Part shown: piece by piece, positions 26,595-32,459 of the stretch
Layout of the letters: every line of letters begins with the position of its first letter
How positions within the stretch are numbered: position 1 is the stretch's first letter
Assembly: GCA_945860285.1 (NCBI GenBank)
Contig: CAMAQB010000040.1
Coordinates: 1-32,459, forward strand
Source of the DNA: Akkermansia muciniphila
Lineage (GTDB): Bacteria; Verrucomicrobiota; Verrucomicrobiia; Verrucomicrobiales; Akkermansiaceae
Length of the DNA stretch: 32,459 bases
Direction: 5' to 3'
The notes under the pieces: model-generated
Seen by the model: the letters and a program-made list of their open reading frames with translations, nothing else
Told to the model about the DNA's origin: nothing
The model's database searches: none
Position numbers and translations under genes: made by a program

Positions 26595-27143
26595 TTACTT
26601 TGCAGGGCACGAGCCACCGCGTTGATTCCACGGGAGCTTGGAGATCAACATGCCCATCGCGCAGGTATCGGTGATTCCGGCAAAGATCAGTCCCGCGCCG
26701 ACAAAGCCGGAGAGCCACATCAATGCGGGATTTACGAAATGGGCGAGCAGCACGCCGCAGAGCACGATGGCTCCGGCGGCAATGCGCACCTGGCGTTCCA
26801 ACGACATGACCTTGCTGGTGCCGCGATTCACCGGCAGTCCCGCTTCGGCCCAGGCCAACGTGCCGCCTTCGACGACGTGGCATTCCCTGAAGCCGTCTTT
26901 TTCGAGCTTCTCCGCCGCCTGCTTCGCGCGACTCCCCGATCGGCAAAGCACGAAAATCGGCTGATCCTTGGCAAACCCTTGCTCACCCGCGAGTTGAACC
27001 GGGTCGAGCCGGTCGAGCGGCGCAAGATGCACGCCGGGGACATGAACTTCCGCGTGCTCCGCAGGAGTGCGGACGTCGAGAAGGTGGAGTTTTTCCCCGG
27101 ACTGAATGCGGGATTGGAGTTGGGCGGGAGTGATGGTTTTCAT
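26595..27143 (-). CDS. Rhodanese-DUF2892 membrane sulfurtransferase (YgaP-like)
   Basis: The 182-residue protein has an N-terminal rhodanese domain (about 1-108) with the active-site Cys67 in LCRSGSRA, then a DUF2892 region with two hydrophobic segments (about 120-140 and 142-165). This is the E. coli YgaP layout: a membrane-tethered sulfurtransferase that carries sulfane sulfur as a Cys persulfide. It is the first gene of the operon, so persulfide is probably handed to the dioxygenase encoded next. The end CPAK adds a further Cys. The promoter region (27144-27301) is purine-rich on the plus strand; I saw no regulator of the ArsR or CsoR type beside it, although these usually control such operons. 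Confidence 0.88.
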   Translation of the reverse strand: MKTITPAQLQSRIQSGEKLHLLDVRTPAEHAEVHVPGVHLAPLDRLDPVQLAGEQGFAKDQPIFVLCRSGSRAKQAAEKLEKDGFRECHVVEGGTLAWAEAGLPVNRGTSKVMSLERQVRIAAGAIVLCGVLLAHFVNPALMWLSGFVGAGLIFAGITDTCAMGMLISKLPWNQRGGSCPAK

Positions 27144-27301
27144 AAGGATCTCTGAGTGTTGTGAAGTTGCGTTTGGGGCTTGGCAGGCATGGAAAAGAAA
27201 ATGTGGGGGCTAATGGAACGAAGAATAGGAAAGGGGGAAAGGGGAAATTTTAAAGGAAAGAAGTCGTCGCAACAGCGGTCTTGGCGAAGTTGGTTAAGAT
27301 T

Positions 27302-27835
27302 CTAACTGATTGTTTCATTCACTGCGAGAATCGTTTTTCCTTCCAACCGGACCTGGTAGAGGACGGAAGGCAGGTATTTCGCGCCGAGGCAGGCCCAGAG
27401 TTGATTCCGCTGTTCCATGTTCAGTGGCTGACATTCGACCCTCATCATCTTGATCCGTGAATCAAGGGCCGGAAATTCAGCCTGTGTGAACACGGAACAT
27501 CGGTGAAAAAACTGCACAACCTCGTACAGGCACCTGAGCGCTGCGTCGGGCCGCGAGAAGTTGGCGGCGCAGAGCACCTGCAGATTGAGGTGCAACGCTG
27601 GTTCCGTGATGGCGGACCGGGTGGCGACGCCGTTGTCCACGGGCGGCTTGTTCCTCAGCGTTTGATCCTTCTCCAGATTGACGACGCAGAGACCCAACGA
27701 GTCTTTTGCGAATGCGTAATGGCCCGTGTCATCCAGCATTTGCGTCAACATGACTTTGAACTCGGCGTTACCCAAGCTGGCCCGCAAATGAGCGTGTAAC
27801 TGACCCGTCAGGAATTGTAGCGCGACATCCAACAT
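27302..27835 (-). CDS. Pvc16-like (DUF4255) protein, orphan
   Basis: The 177-residue protein from ATG 27835 resembles the DUF4255/Pvc16 N-terminal family: MLDVALQFLTGQLHAHL at the start, VVNLEKDQTLRN, LHLNLQVLCAANF, the helix CLYEVVQFFHRCSVFT, and the conserved end WACLGAKYLPSVLYQVRLEG. In contractile injection systems (Photorhabdus virulence cassettes, Afp, MACs) this protein caps or terminates the tube. Length fits the short form of the family. No sheath, tube, baseplate or AAA ATPase gene is in the window, so it is an orphan here; the upstream neighbour is the proline-rich secreted protein and the downstream one is the sulfur operon. The start is placed at the conserved MLDVALQFL; an extension to 27955 has no family resemblance. 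Confidence 0.75.
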   Translation of the reverse strand: MLDVALQFLTGQLHAHLRASLGNAEFKVMLTQMLDDTGHYAFAKDSLGLCVVNLEKDQTLRNKPPVDNGVATRSAITEPALHLNLQVLCAANFSRPDAALRCLYEVVQFFHRCSVFTQAEFPALDSRIKMMRVECQPLNMEQRNQLWACLGAKYLPSVLYQVRLEGKTILAVNETIS

Positions 27836-27975
27836 GACTTCATTGCTTTCTATGAGATTTCTGCGCCGATCAGTAATTCGCAGCCCTGCCACCCGGGGGA
27901 ATTTTTTCCGCTTCGGCCACGCTGAATTCGCGGTCGGAAAAACGTCAGAACACACCCGTAAGAATGATGTTCAGG

Positions 27976-28025
27976 AAAAAAAAACCGCGCGACCCGCAGA
28001 GCGGAGCCATGAGGGTTGTGCGGTT
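27976..28025 (-). terminator. Intrinsic terminator of the proline-rich protein gene
   Basis: On the minus strand AACCGC (28025-28020) pairs with GCGGTT (27988-27983), enclosing an inner CCGC-TCT-GCGG hairpin, and is followed by nine to ten T. It lies about 20 bp beyond the stop at 28047. Confidence 0.65.
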
Positions 28026-28046
28026 CAAAACAGTTTTCTCCAGACC

Positions 28047-28394
28047 TTACTTCGGTTTTTTCACCTCAGCAGGCGCAGGAACGGGAGGTGTTTTGGGTTT
28101 TGGCGGGGTGGGAGGAGTAGGCGGAGCGGGCAGAGCGGACGGGGTCTTGTCAGGTTTTGCCTCGATTGTGGCGGCGGTCATCGTATATTCGATCGTGACT
28201 TTCGAACCCACCTTCAACTCGCCGGTGACTTTGGTTGCGGCGGTGCGGGCGATTTCCCATTTCTCCTTCTCCTTCTGAACTACGATTTTTGTATCGGTGA
28301 GTTCAAGGATGGGACCGGTGACCTGATAGGCTCGGGCGGGTGCGGCGAATCCGATCAGGGCGAAGGAGGCGGCGAGTAGGACTGAATTTTTCAT
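28047..28394 (-). CDS. Small secreted protein with proline-rich tail
   Basis: The 115-residue protein has a clear signal peptide (about 1-22, ending APARA), then a short beta-rich domain (about 24-75) with QVTGPILELTDTKIVVQKEKEKWEI and KVGSKVTIEYTM, which looks like a small OB- or SH3-like barrel. The rest is a Pro/Lys/Thr tail. Similar secreted beta-barrel proteins of unknown role occur in Verrucomicrobiota. ATG 28394 is chosen because the signal peptide follows directly; upstream in-frame residues have no signal. The long leader (about 130 nt if the promoter at 28532-28559 is real) separates it from the hairpin array. No function assigned. Confidence 0.7.
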   Translation of the reverse strand: MKNSVLLAASFALIGFAAPARAYQVTGPILELTDTKIVVQKEKEKWEIARTAATKVTGELKVGSKVTIEYTMTAATIEAKPDKTPSALPAPPTPPTPPKPKTPPVPAPAEVKKPK

Positions 28395-28531
28395 GTTGAT
28401 ACTGTTGTTGATTGATTGCTGGGATTTTGTGTTGGTTTGCTTGGGATCGAAAACGGGGAAAATATGGCGCGCTCCTCGACAGCTTTTGAAACAGGTCGGA
28501 CGAAGATCCGCACGCGCATGCATGGAACGAA

Positions 28532-28559
28532 AGAGTATTTTTATCCTCCCCAGTGTCAA
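28532..28559 (-). promoter_or_regulatory. Candidate promoter for the proline-rich protein
   Basis: On the minus strand TTGACA (28559-28554) is perfect and TACTCT (28537-28532) follows after 16 bp; the -10 is weak. It lies between the hairpin array and the gene starting at 28394. Confidence 0.35.
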
Positions 28560-28745
28560 GAATTTTACCGACCGCCTTAGTATGGCGATCAAGCCAGGGA
28601 GATTCTTAAAGGCAGGGAAGGCTCTCCGAGCGTTCCGGTGGGGGACGGCCACATTTCACCCTAACGTAACCTACCTTCACCCCACGCTATCGTTCGCCAA
28701 CAACGCCGGTGAGTCAGGAAGATCCTTCATGAGCAAACAACCCTG

Positions 28746-28828
28746 CCCCCGCCGGAACTTTCGGAGAAACTTCCCTGCCTGAAAGGCATCAAAAGGCAGG
28801 GAACGATCTCCGAGCGTTCCGGTGGGGG
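28746..28828. repeat. Long hairpin of the array, copy 1
   Basis: CCCCCGCCGGAAC (28746-28758) pairs with GTTCCGGTGGGGG (28816-28828), with a G-T pair that keeps the stem. TCGGAGA/TCTCCGA and TTCCCTGCCT/AGGCAGGGAA continue it inward. The apical loop is longer than in the other copies. Confidence 0.85.
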
Positions 28829-28929
28829 ACGGTCGCGGATCACCCTAACGTAATCTACCTTCACCCCACGCCCTCGTTCGCAAACAAAGCGAGTGAGTCA
28901 GGAAGATCCTTCATGAGCAAACACCCCTG

Positions 28930-29010
28930 CCCCCACCGGAACTTTCGGAGAAACTTCCCTGCCTTTGGAATCAAAAGGCAGGGAACGATCTCCGAGCGTT
29001 CCGGTGGGGG
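28930..29010. repeat. Long hairpin of the array, copy 2
   Basis: CCCCCACCGGAAC (28930-28942) pairs perfectly with GTTCCGGTGGGGG (28998-29010); TCGGAGA/TCTCCGA and an 11-bp apical stem TTCCCTGCCTT/AAGGCAGGGAA follow, with loop TGGAATCA. Confidence 0.88.
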
Positions 29011-29111
29011 ACGGTCGCATCACGCCGTAACGCATCCAACCTTCACCCCACGCCCTCGTTCGCAAACAAAGCGAGTGAGTCAGGAAGATCCTTCATGAGC
29101 AAACAACCCTG

Positions 29112-29192
29112 CCCCCACCGGAACGCTCGGAAAAACTTCCCTGCCTTTGGAATCAAAAGGCAGGGAACGATCTCCGAGCGTTCCGGTGGGGG
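29112..29192. repeat. Long hairpin of the array, copy 3 (perfect 20-bp outer stem)
   Basis: CCCCCACCGGAACGCTCGGA (29112-29131) is the exact reverse complement of 29173-29192. After a small internal loop the 11-bp stem TTCCCTGCCTT/AAGGCAGGGAA closes over TGGAATCA. Substitutions against copies 1 and 2 improve pairing. Confidence 0.9.
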
Positions 29193-29239
29193 ACGGACGC
29201 ATCACGCCGTACAAGTGACAAACGGGCCGGCTTGGTCGG

Positions 29240-30355
29240 CTACTTCGACGCCTGCGGTGGTCGGGCACTGATTTCCAGCTCGATGGAATAGGATCCGTCG
29301 TCACTTTTTTCCAGCACCTTCATGACCGCGGGCGCGTCCTTGTTCTCAAAGCGGTCTCCCGGTTGAAAAGGAGCGTTCAACAAGTCGCCTTTCGGATAGA
29401 CGACCACCGAATTCTGTCCGGACGGCAGCGTGGCATCGACGCTGTAAACAAGAACGCCGCTGGCATTTTCAGCTTTGTCTTGATCGCGGAAAGGCTGTGC
29501 AATTTCGAAAACAAAAACCTTGCTGGGCTTGGTCGGATCATCGGCGGGTACGGCGATCATCGAGAGACCGGACGATCCATTCAATGGTGTCAGCTTGAAT
29601 TGATGTTTCCCCGAGACCACATAGGTCTTCCGGTCGGCTTCGAGCCAGGTCAGCTTGTGGCGATGCCAGCCGAGGAAGCCCGCGGCTTTTCCGGCGGCTG
29701 ACATGAGGTCCCATTCCCCTGTCGGATTCTTCGTACCTTTGGCATCGGCGTAAGAATACAGGTCGGGCAGTCCCAGCAGATGTCCCGTCTCGTGGGCGAG
29801 CACATACGGGGTCGACGTGGTGATGTTCAGCGCGAGATTGATCTTCTTGCCTTTGTAGGGGATGGCGATCTCATCGCGCTCGCCGAATGCGGTATTGCCG
29901 ATATGCGGCAGATTGACCATGATGAGGTCGTAGGCAAGGAAATCGACTTCCGGATAGAGGCGGAAGATTTCGACGAACAACTCGCGATGCTCCTCCGTTG
30001 TTTTGCTGCTGTATTCCTTGTGGGACTTGGGCAGGCGACGCCATCCATCGATGTGTTTGATGTCAAAACTCAGTTTTCCATACGATTGCACGCGGAAAAG
30101 GTCCTGGAATTTGCCTTCGCCCAGAACTGTTTTGCCCCGCTCCACGGTCGCGACGTCCATCGGAGCATCCGGGAAGTCGACATAGAGCATGATGGTTTTC
30201 TTGAGGCCGACGCTGCTGTCATAGATCAACGGATCATTGGGTCCTTCGGTTTTGTAGACATCGCCCTTGGGGTCCAATGCGGGGATTTCCAAAGCGGCGG
30301 CACCAAGAATGGCGCTGGCTGCGAGAATTATGCCTAAGTTGAATGTTGTAGTCAT
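29240..30355 (-). CDS. Secreted M6-family metalloprotease-like protein
   Basis: The 371-residue protein has a signal peptide (about 1-21, ending GAAA) and an M6 (immune inhibitor A-like) peptidase domain. The zinc site HETGHLLGLPDLY lies at about 184-196, and the downstream GEWDLMSAAGKAAGFLGWHRHKLTWL segment is the usual Met-turn-like region of the family. Upstream, FPDAPMDVA and YGKLSFDIKHIDGWRRLP also fit. M6 members cleave extracellular proteins. The C-terminal third is beta-rich with no anchor seen, so release from the cell is likely. ATG 30355 is chosen because the signal peptide follows at once and AAGGA lies about 12 nt upstream, one of the few Shine-Dalgarno-like sequences in the window. 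The ExbD-like gene ends 80 bp upstream on the same strand; the hairpin array follows downstream. Confidence 0.85.
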   Translation of the reverse strand: MTTTFNLGIILAASAILGAAALEIPALDPKGDVYKTEGPNDPLIYDSSVGLKKTIMLYVDFPDAPMDVATVERGKTVLGEGKFQDLFRVQSYGKLSFDIKHIDGWRRLPKSHKEYSSKTTEEHRELFVEIFRLYPEVDFLAYDLIMVNLPHIGNTAFGERDEIAIPYKGKKINLALNITTSTPYVLAHETGHLLGLPDLYSYADAKGTKNPTGEWDLMSAAGKAAGFLGWHRHKLTWLEADRKTYVVSGKHQFKLTPLNGSSGLSMIAVPADDPTKPSKVFVFEIAQPFRDQDKAENASGVLVYSVDATLPSGQNSVVVYPKGDLLNAPFQPGDRFENKDAPAVMKVLEKSDDGSYSIELEISARPPQASK

Positions 30356-30435
30356 TTGTGTGGTTGTCCTTACTTGTTGAGTTTGATTGTGCGGAATTTG
30401 TCTTTGTGGATGGTGTGCATTTAAAAGTGCGGGGC

Positions 30436-31542
30436 TCAATCGAGCCGCTGTTTCGGAGGTGGCGGCGCGGGTGGCGCCGCCGGGCCCGGCGGACCGGGCG
30501 GAGGAGGTTCGGCCAGCCGGTTGACTTCGAATTCGAGCGGTCCGTTGAACACGGTGTTGCCGTCCACTTCCCAACCACAGGGGATGCGCATGATGTCGGC
30601 AATCTCACGTGCCTTGAGATAGGTTTCAAAGCCATCGGGGTTCACCTTGAAAATCAGGGCGATGCCGTTGTAGGAACTCAGCTTGTAGGCGATTTCATGA
30701 AAGCGGCCTTTCGGCTGGTTCATGTCGTCCAGCGTCGCGTCGCCTTTCCCCGCTCCGAAATCGATCTGATAATTGAGGGTGGTGCCGAATTTGTTTTCCG
30801 GCACTCTGATCGACTGACCGCGCACGGTGAGGTTGAGCTTGGCAAAATGGTTCACGATCTTGCTCTGGTCGTAAATGATGCGGTCGAGCGCGCGCGGCAC
30901 TTTGACCCTTTGATGAATGAAGTTGCGCTTCTCCTTATCGAACGCGTCCATCACCATGTCGTGAGCGGTGATGGGATCGACAAGGCAGGCCTGTTTGCCG
31001 CGAATGTAGCAGTAGTAAAGTTTTGCGTTCTTCGGAATATCGCGGCTGTTGGGGATGCGCACGACTTTGGGCGGCGCGGGTTTTTCGGAGGGCATTTTGT
31101 CGAGCAGCGCCTTGAGGCTGTCGCGCTCGGTGATCATCGCGGAAAGCGCGGACTGTTGTTTGGCGAGTTCCTCCGCGCGGGCGGTCGATTCTTTTTGCAG
31201 CGTGGGGATGTCGAAAAGTTTGATGTTCTTTTCCTTCCACTCCTCTTCGAGCAGTTTGAGTTCGGCGGCAACGCCGGGGTCGGCGCGATAGTTGGCAAGG
31301 CTGGCGATTTCGGTTTCCGCGGATTTTTTTCCGGCATTGGTCTGTTCGAGCGAAGTCTGAACCTGTGAGACCTGGGCGGCGGTGGCGGGAACCAGATCGG
31401 TCAACACCTTGCGGACCGCGTGGGCGATGCTGATGCCCATCATCACCAGCACGATGGTGAGCACGCCGACGACATTGGTCATCGTGTCCATCAGGGCCAC
31501 GAAGGGCAGCTCATCGCCGTGATCATTTCTGCGCTTGGCCAT
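30436..31542 (-). CDS. ExbD/MotB-like membrane protein with coiled coil
   Basis: The 368-residue protein has a short basic N-terminus, one membrane segment (about 14-42) containing LPFVALMDTMTNVVGVLTIVL, a coiled coil (about 55-145), a beta-rich C-terminal domain and a proline-rich end. The Asp at about 18, at the mouth of the membrane helix, corresponds to the proton-path Asp of ExbD, TolR and MotB. Such proteins pair with an ExbB/TolQ/MotA-like channel to turn the proton gradient into motion in the periplasm. The partner would normally lie directly upstream, but there the window holds an ISL3 remnant from about 31572. Either the partner was lost or the operon was split. The specific role (outer-membrane transport, gliding or another work cycle) is not visible. 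Confidence 0.68.
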   Translation of the reverse strand: MAKRRNDHGDELPFVALMDTMTNVVGVLTIVLVMMGISIAHAVRKVLTDLVPATAAQVSQVQTSLEQTNAGKKSAETEIASLANYRADPGVAAELKLLEEEWKEKNIKLFDIPTLQKESTARAEELAKQQSALSAMITERDSLKALLDKMPSEKPAPPKVVRIPNSRDIPKNAKLYYCYIRGKQACLVDPITAHDMVMDAFDKEKRNFIHQRVKVPRALDRIIYDQSKIVNHFAKLNLTVRGQSIRVPENKFGTTLNYQIDFGAGKGDATLDDMNQPKGRFHEIAYKLSSYNGIALIFKVNPDGFETYLKAREIADIMRIPCGWEVDGNTVFNGPLEFEVNRLAEPPPPGPPGPAAPPAPPPPKQRLD

Positions 31543-31571
31543 TTTTCAGAAGTTCATGGGTTCCTTTATTT

Positions 31572-32237
31572 GCCTCTTCCGCAAAATCTGTGGGTAAAAA
31601 GCACCATTGTGGGAAAATAAACATTTGTGATGACGAGCGTAATTGGTAAGTCAAGTGGTCAAAAAAAACAACCATTCCGTTCGCCATCACAGTTAAAAAC
31701 CTACTCAGTAAATCGCGCCCGATCAAGGGCTTTCTTTTTCGCACCGTCGAAATGACTGAGAGCCCCAAGAAGCTGATCAAAGTCACCATCGAGCCACGCA
31801 AAAACAACCGTGCCAAATGCTCTTGCTGCGGCAAATCCGGTCCCACCTACGACACCTCCCCCTCAGTTCGCTCATTCGACTACATTCCCCTCTGGAACAT
31901 CCCCGTGCGCTTCTACTACCGTATGCGCCGCGTCGATTGTCGTCACTGCGGCCGTATCATCACCGAAGCCATTCCCTGGGCGAGCGGCAAGCACCGCCTC
32001 ACTAACGACTTCCGCATCTTCCTTGCCCAATGGTCGCGCCTGCTAAGCTGGAAAGACTGCGCTAGGATGTTTCACGCCAAATGGGACAGCGTATTTCGCA
32101 GTGTGCAATGGATCGTCCAATACGGTCTCGCCCACCGCGTTCTCGAAGAGATCACCGCCATCGGCATCGATGAAGTCGCCTACACCAAAGGCCACCATTA
32201 CATGACCCTCATTTACCAGATCAATGATGGAGCACGC
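31572..32237 (+). mobile_element. ISL3-family insertion sequence remnant
   Basis: It comprises a candidate left terminal repeat starting near 31572 (GCCTCTTCCGCAAAATC then TGTGGG, in the style of ISL3 ends) and the first 162 codons of the transposase. The right part is missing; the element stops at the 25-bp repeat at 32238. Target duplications cannot be checked because no right end remains. Confidence 0.55.
31752..32237 (+). pseudogene. ISL3 transposase, 3'-truncated
   Basis: Residues 1-162 match ISL3 transposases. The zinc ribbon is present (CSCCGKSG at 23-30 and CRHCG near 62-66), then the helix-turn-helix region HRLTNDFRIFLAQW ... FHAKWDSVFRSVQW, then the first catalytic Asp (Asp140) in GIDEVAYTKGHHYMTLIY. 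Full-length members are about 400 residues, so the second Asp, the Glu and the C-terminal half are absent. Homology ends after INDGAR at 32237, exactly where the 25-bp repeat begins; the frame then reads on into non-family sequence for about 28 codons. The protein would be inactive. The coding start ATG 31752 fits the usual N-terminus. Confidence 0.85.
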
Positions 32238-32262
32238 TATGAGATGGGGACAGACAAATTAT
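32238..32262 (+). repeat. 25-bp dispersed repeat, right copy, upstream of a RAYT gene
   Basis: This matches 289-313 at 23 of 25 positions (core TGAGATGGGGACAGAC and AAATTAT). It begins where ISL3 homology ends and lies 45 bp before the GTG start of the RAYT. The GGGACAGAC core is a sequence I associate with the surroundings of RAYT genes, from memory and unverified. Confidence 0.8.
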
Positions 32263-32307
32263 CAAAATTCTTCTTGCTATCAGAGAAGATTGGGATAGGG
32301 TGGGGGC

Positions 32308-32459
32308 GTGCGTCGTTCTAGATGGTTGGTCCCTTGGAAAAAATCGTTGGTGAAACCGGCGATTTACCACTGCATTTCGCGGGTGGTGGATCGGCGGTTT
32401 GTGTTTGGGGATGCGGAGCGGGAGCAGTTCCGGATTTTTTTGCGGATGTATGAAAATTT
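32308..32459 (+). CDS. REP-associated tyrosine transposase (RAYT), N-terminus, cut by the right edge
   Basis: Fifty codons are present from GTG 32308; the rest lies beyond the window. The sequence has the RAYT N-terminus: a basic start, then PAIYHCISRVVDRRFVF and DAEREQFRIFLRMYE, which corresponds to the Y1_Tnp (IS200-like) fold. RAYTs are single-stranded DNA transposases related to IS200/IS605 TnpA that move or maintain REP palindromes and are usually domesticated, without flanking insertion-sequence ends. A TAG at 32296 closes the frame upstream and GTG 32308 is the only start before the conserved part, with a G-rich stretch in front. The HUH histidines and catalytic Tyr are outside the window. 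Confidence 0.82.
   Translation, partial: MRRSRWLVPWKKSLVKPAIYHCISRVVDRRFVFGDAEREQFRIFLRMYEN

Larger units (their letters stand above)
28677..29096 (-). other. Three copies of a 17-codon reading frame in the repeat array
   Basis: On the minus strand each spacer starts with ATG 16 to 18 nt beyond the hairpin: 28730-28677, 28914-28861 and 29096-29043. Two copies read MKDLPDSLALFANEGVG and the diverged one MKDLPDSPALLANDSVG, all ending in TGA with no indel. No ribosome binding site is clear. Short frames arise easily by chance, so coding is only a possibility. Confidence 0.2.
28608..29212. repeat. Tandem hairpin-repeat array, about 182-bp units, 3.3 copies
   Basis: Units are marked by AAAGGCAGGGAA at 28608, 28792, 28974 and 29156 (spacing 184, 182, 182). 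Each unit holds a long palindrome and a ~100-nt spacer containing CTCGTTCGC and GCGAGTGAG, able to form a second stem with two G-U pairs, around AAACAAA. The first unit lacks the left arm of its palindrome; the last stops just after the palindrome. Copies 2 to 4 are close to identical; the first spacer is more diverged. The array fills the space between the M6 protease stop (29240) and the upstream region of the proline-rich protein. Confidence 0.92.

Noticed and set aside
28913-29098. Plus-strand 61-codon frame through the repeat (MSKHPCPHRNF...)
   Set aside because: The unit length is not a multiple of three, the other copies end early or run into different sequence, and the composition follows the palindrome. 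Probably spurious.
28608-29212. CRISPR or integron attC array
   Set aside because: The whole 182-bp unit repeats, spacer included, and no cas or integrase gene is near. Unit length and lack of R/L box patterns do not fit attC sites.
31523-31846. Minus-strand frame overlapping the ExbD-like start, possibly the C-terminus of a lost ExbB/MotA gene
   Set aside because: The last ~20 codons end suitably at the ExbD-like start, but there is no family resemblance and most of the frame runs through the insertion sequence.

Overview
The window looks like a piece of a Verrucomicrobiota chromosome, probably a contig from an environmental genome. The main evidence is a Verru_Chthon cassette protein A (TIGR02600-like), an autotransporter-associated beta-strand repeat protein, a PSCyt1/DUF1549/DUF1553 protein coupled to a DUF1501 protein, a ThuA-like protein beside a glucose/sorbosone dehydrogenase, and other secreted proteins typical of the Planctomycetota-Verrucomicrobiota group. 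Assignments rest on motif and domain recognition only; no database was searched.

Layout. Positions 1-695 are a junction of two gene fragments: an OB-wedge piece of recG on the minus strand and the C-terminal BBE part of a FAD-linked oxidase on the plus strand. A 25-bp repeat lies exactly between them. Positions 1053-8140 are minus-strand: a beta-strand repeat surface protein, a two-gene sugar-oxidation unit (multidomain dehydrogenase then ThuA-like), and a small membrane coiled-coil protein with a near-consensus promoter. Positions 8320-17166 are plus-strand: a Uup-type ABC-F ATPase, the Verru_Chthon A protein translationally coupled to an unknown secreted protein, glycerate kinase, FabD, and tRNA-Asp with a strong intrinsic terminator. 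Positions 17235-31542 are minus-strand: the DUF1501 and PSCyt1 pair, a secreted alpha/beta hydrolase, an EF-hand protein, a three-gene sulfane-sulfur operon (rhodanese-DUF2892, metallo-beta-lactamase-rhodanese fusion, TauE/SafE exporter), an orphan Pvc16-like (DUF4255) gene, a proline-rich secreted protein, a tandem hairpin-repeat array, an M6 metalloprotease and an ExbD/MotB-like membrane protein. The right end holds a truncated ISL3 transposase, the second copy of the 25-bp repeat, and the start of a REP-associated tyrosine transposase (RAYT).

Most notable. (1) A tandem array at about 28608-29212 has roughly 182-bp units, each with an ~81-nt hairpin that reaches a perfect 20-bp outer stem, plus a short conserved minus-strand reading frame. 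(2) The 25-bp repeat sits at the breakpoints of three truncated genes, and one copy lies just upstream of the RAYT. (3) Orphan parts of larger machines are present: Pvc16-like without an injection system, Verru_Chthon A without B, C and D, and an ExbD-like protein without its ExbB/MotA partner. Almost no gene start has a clear Shine-Dalgarno sequence.
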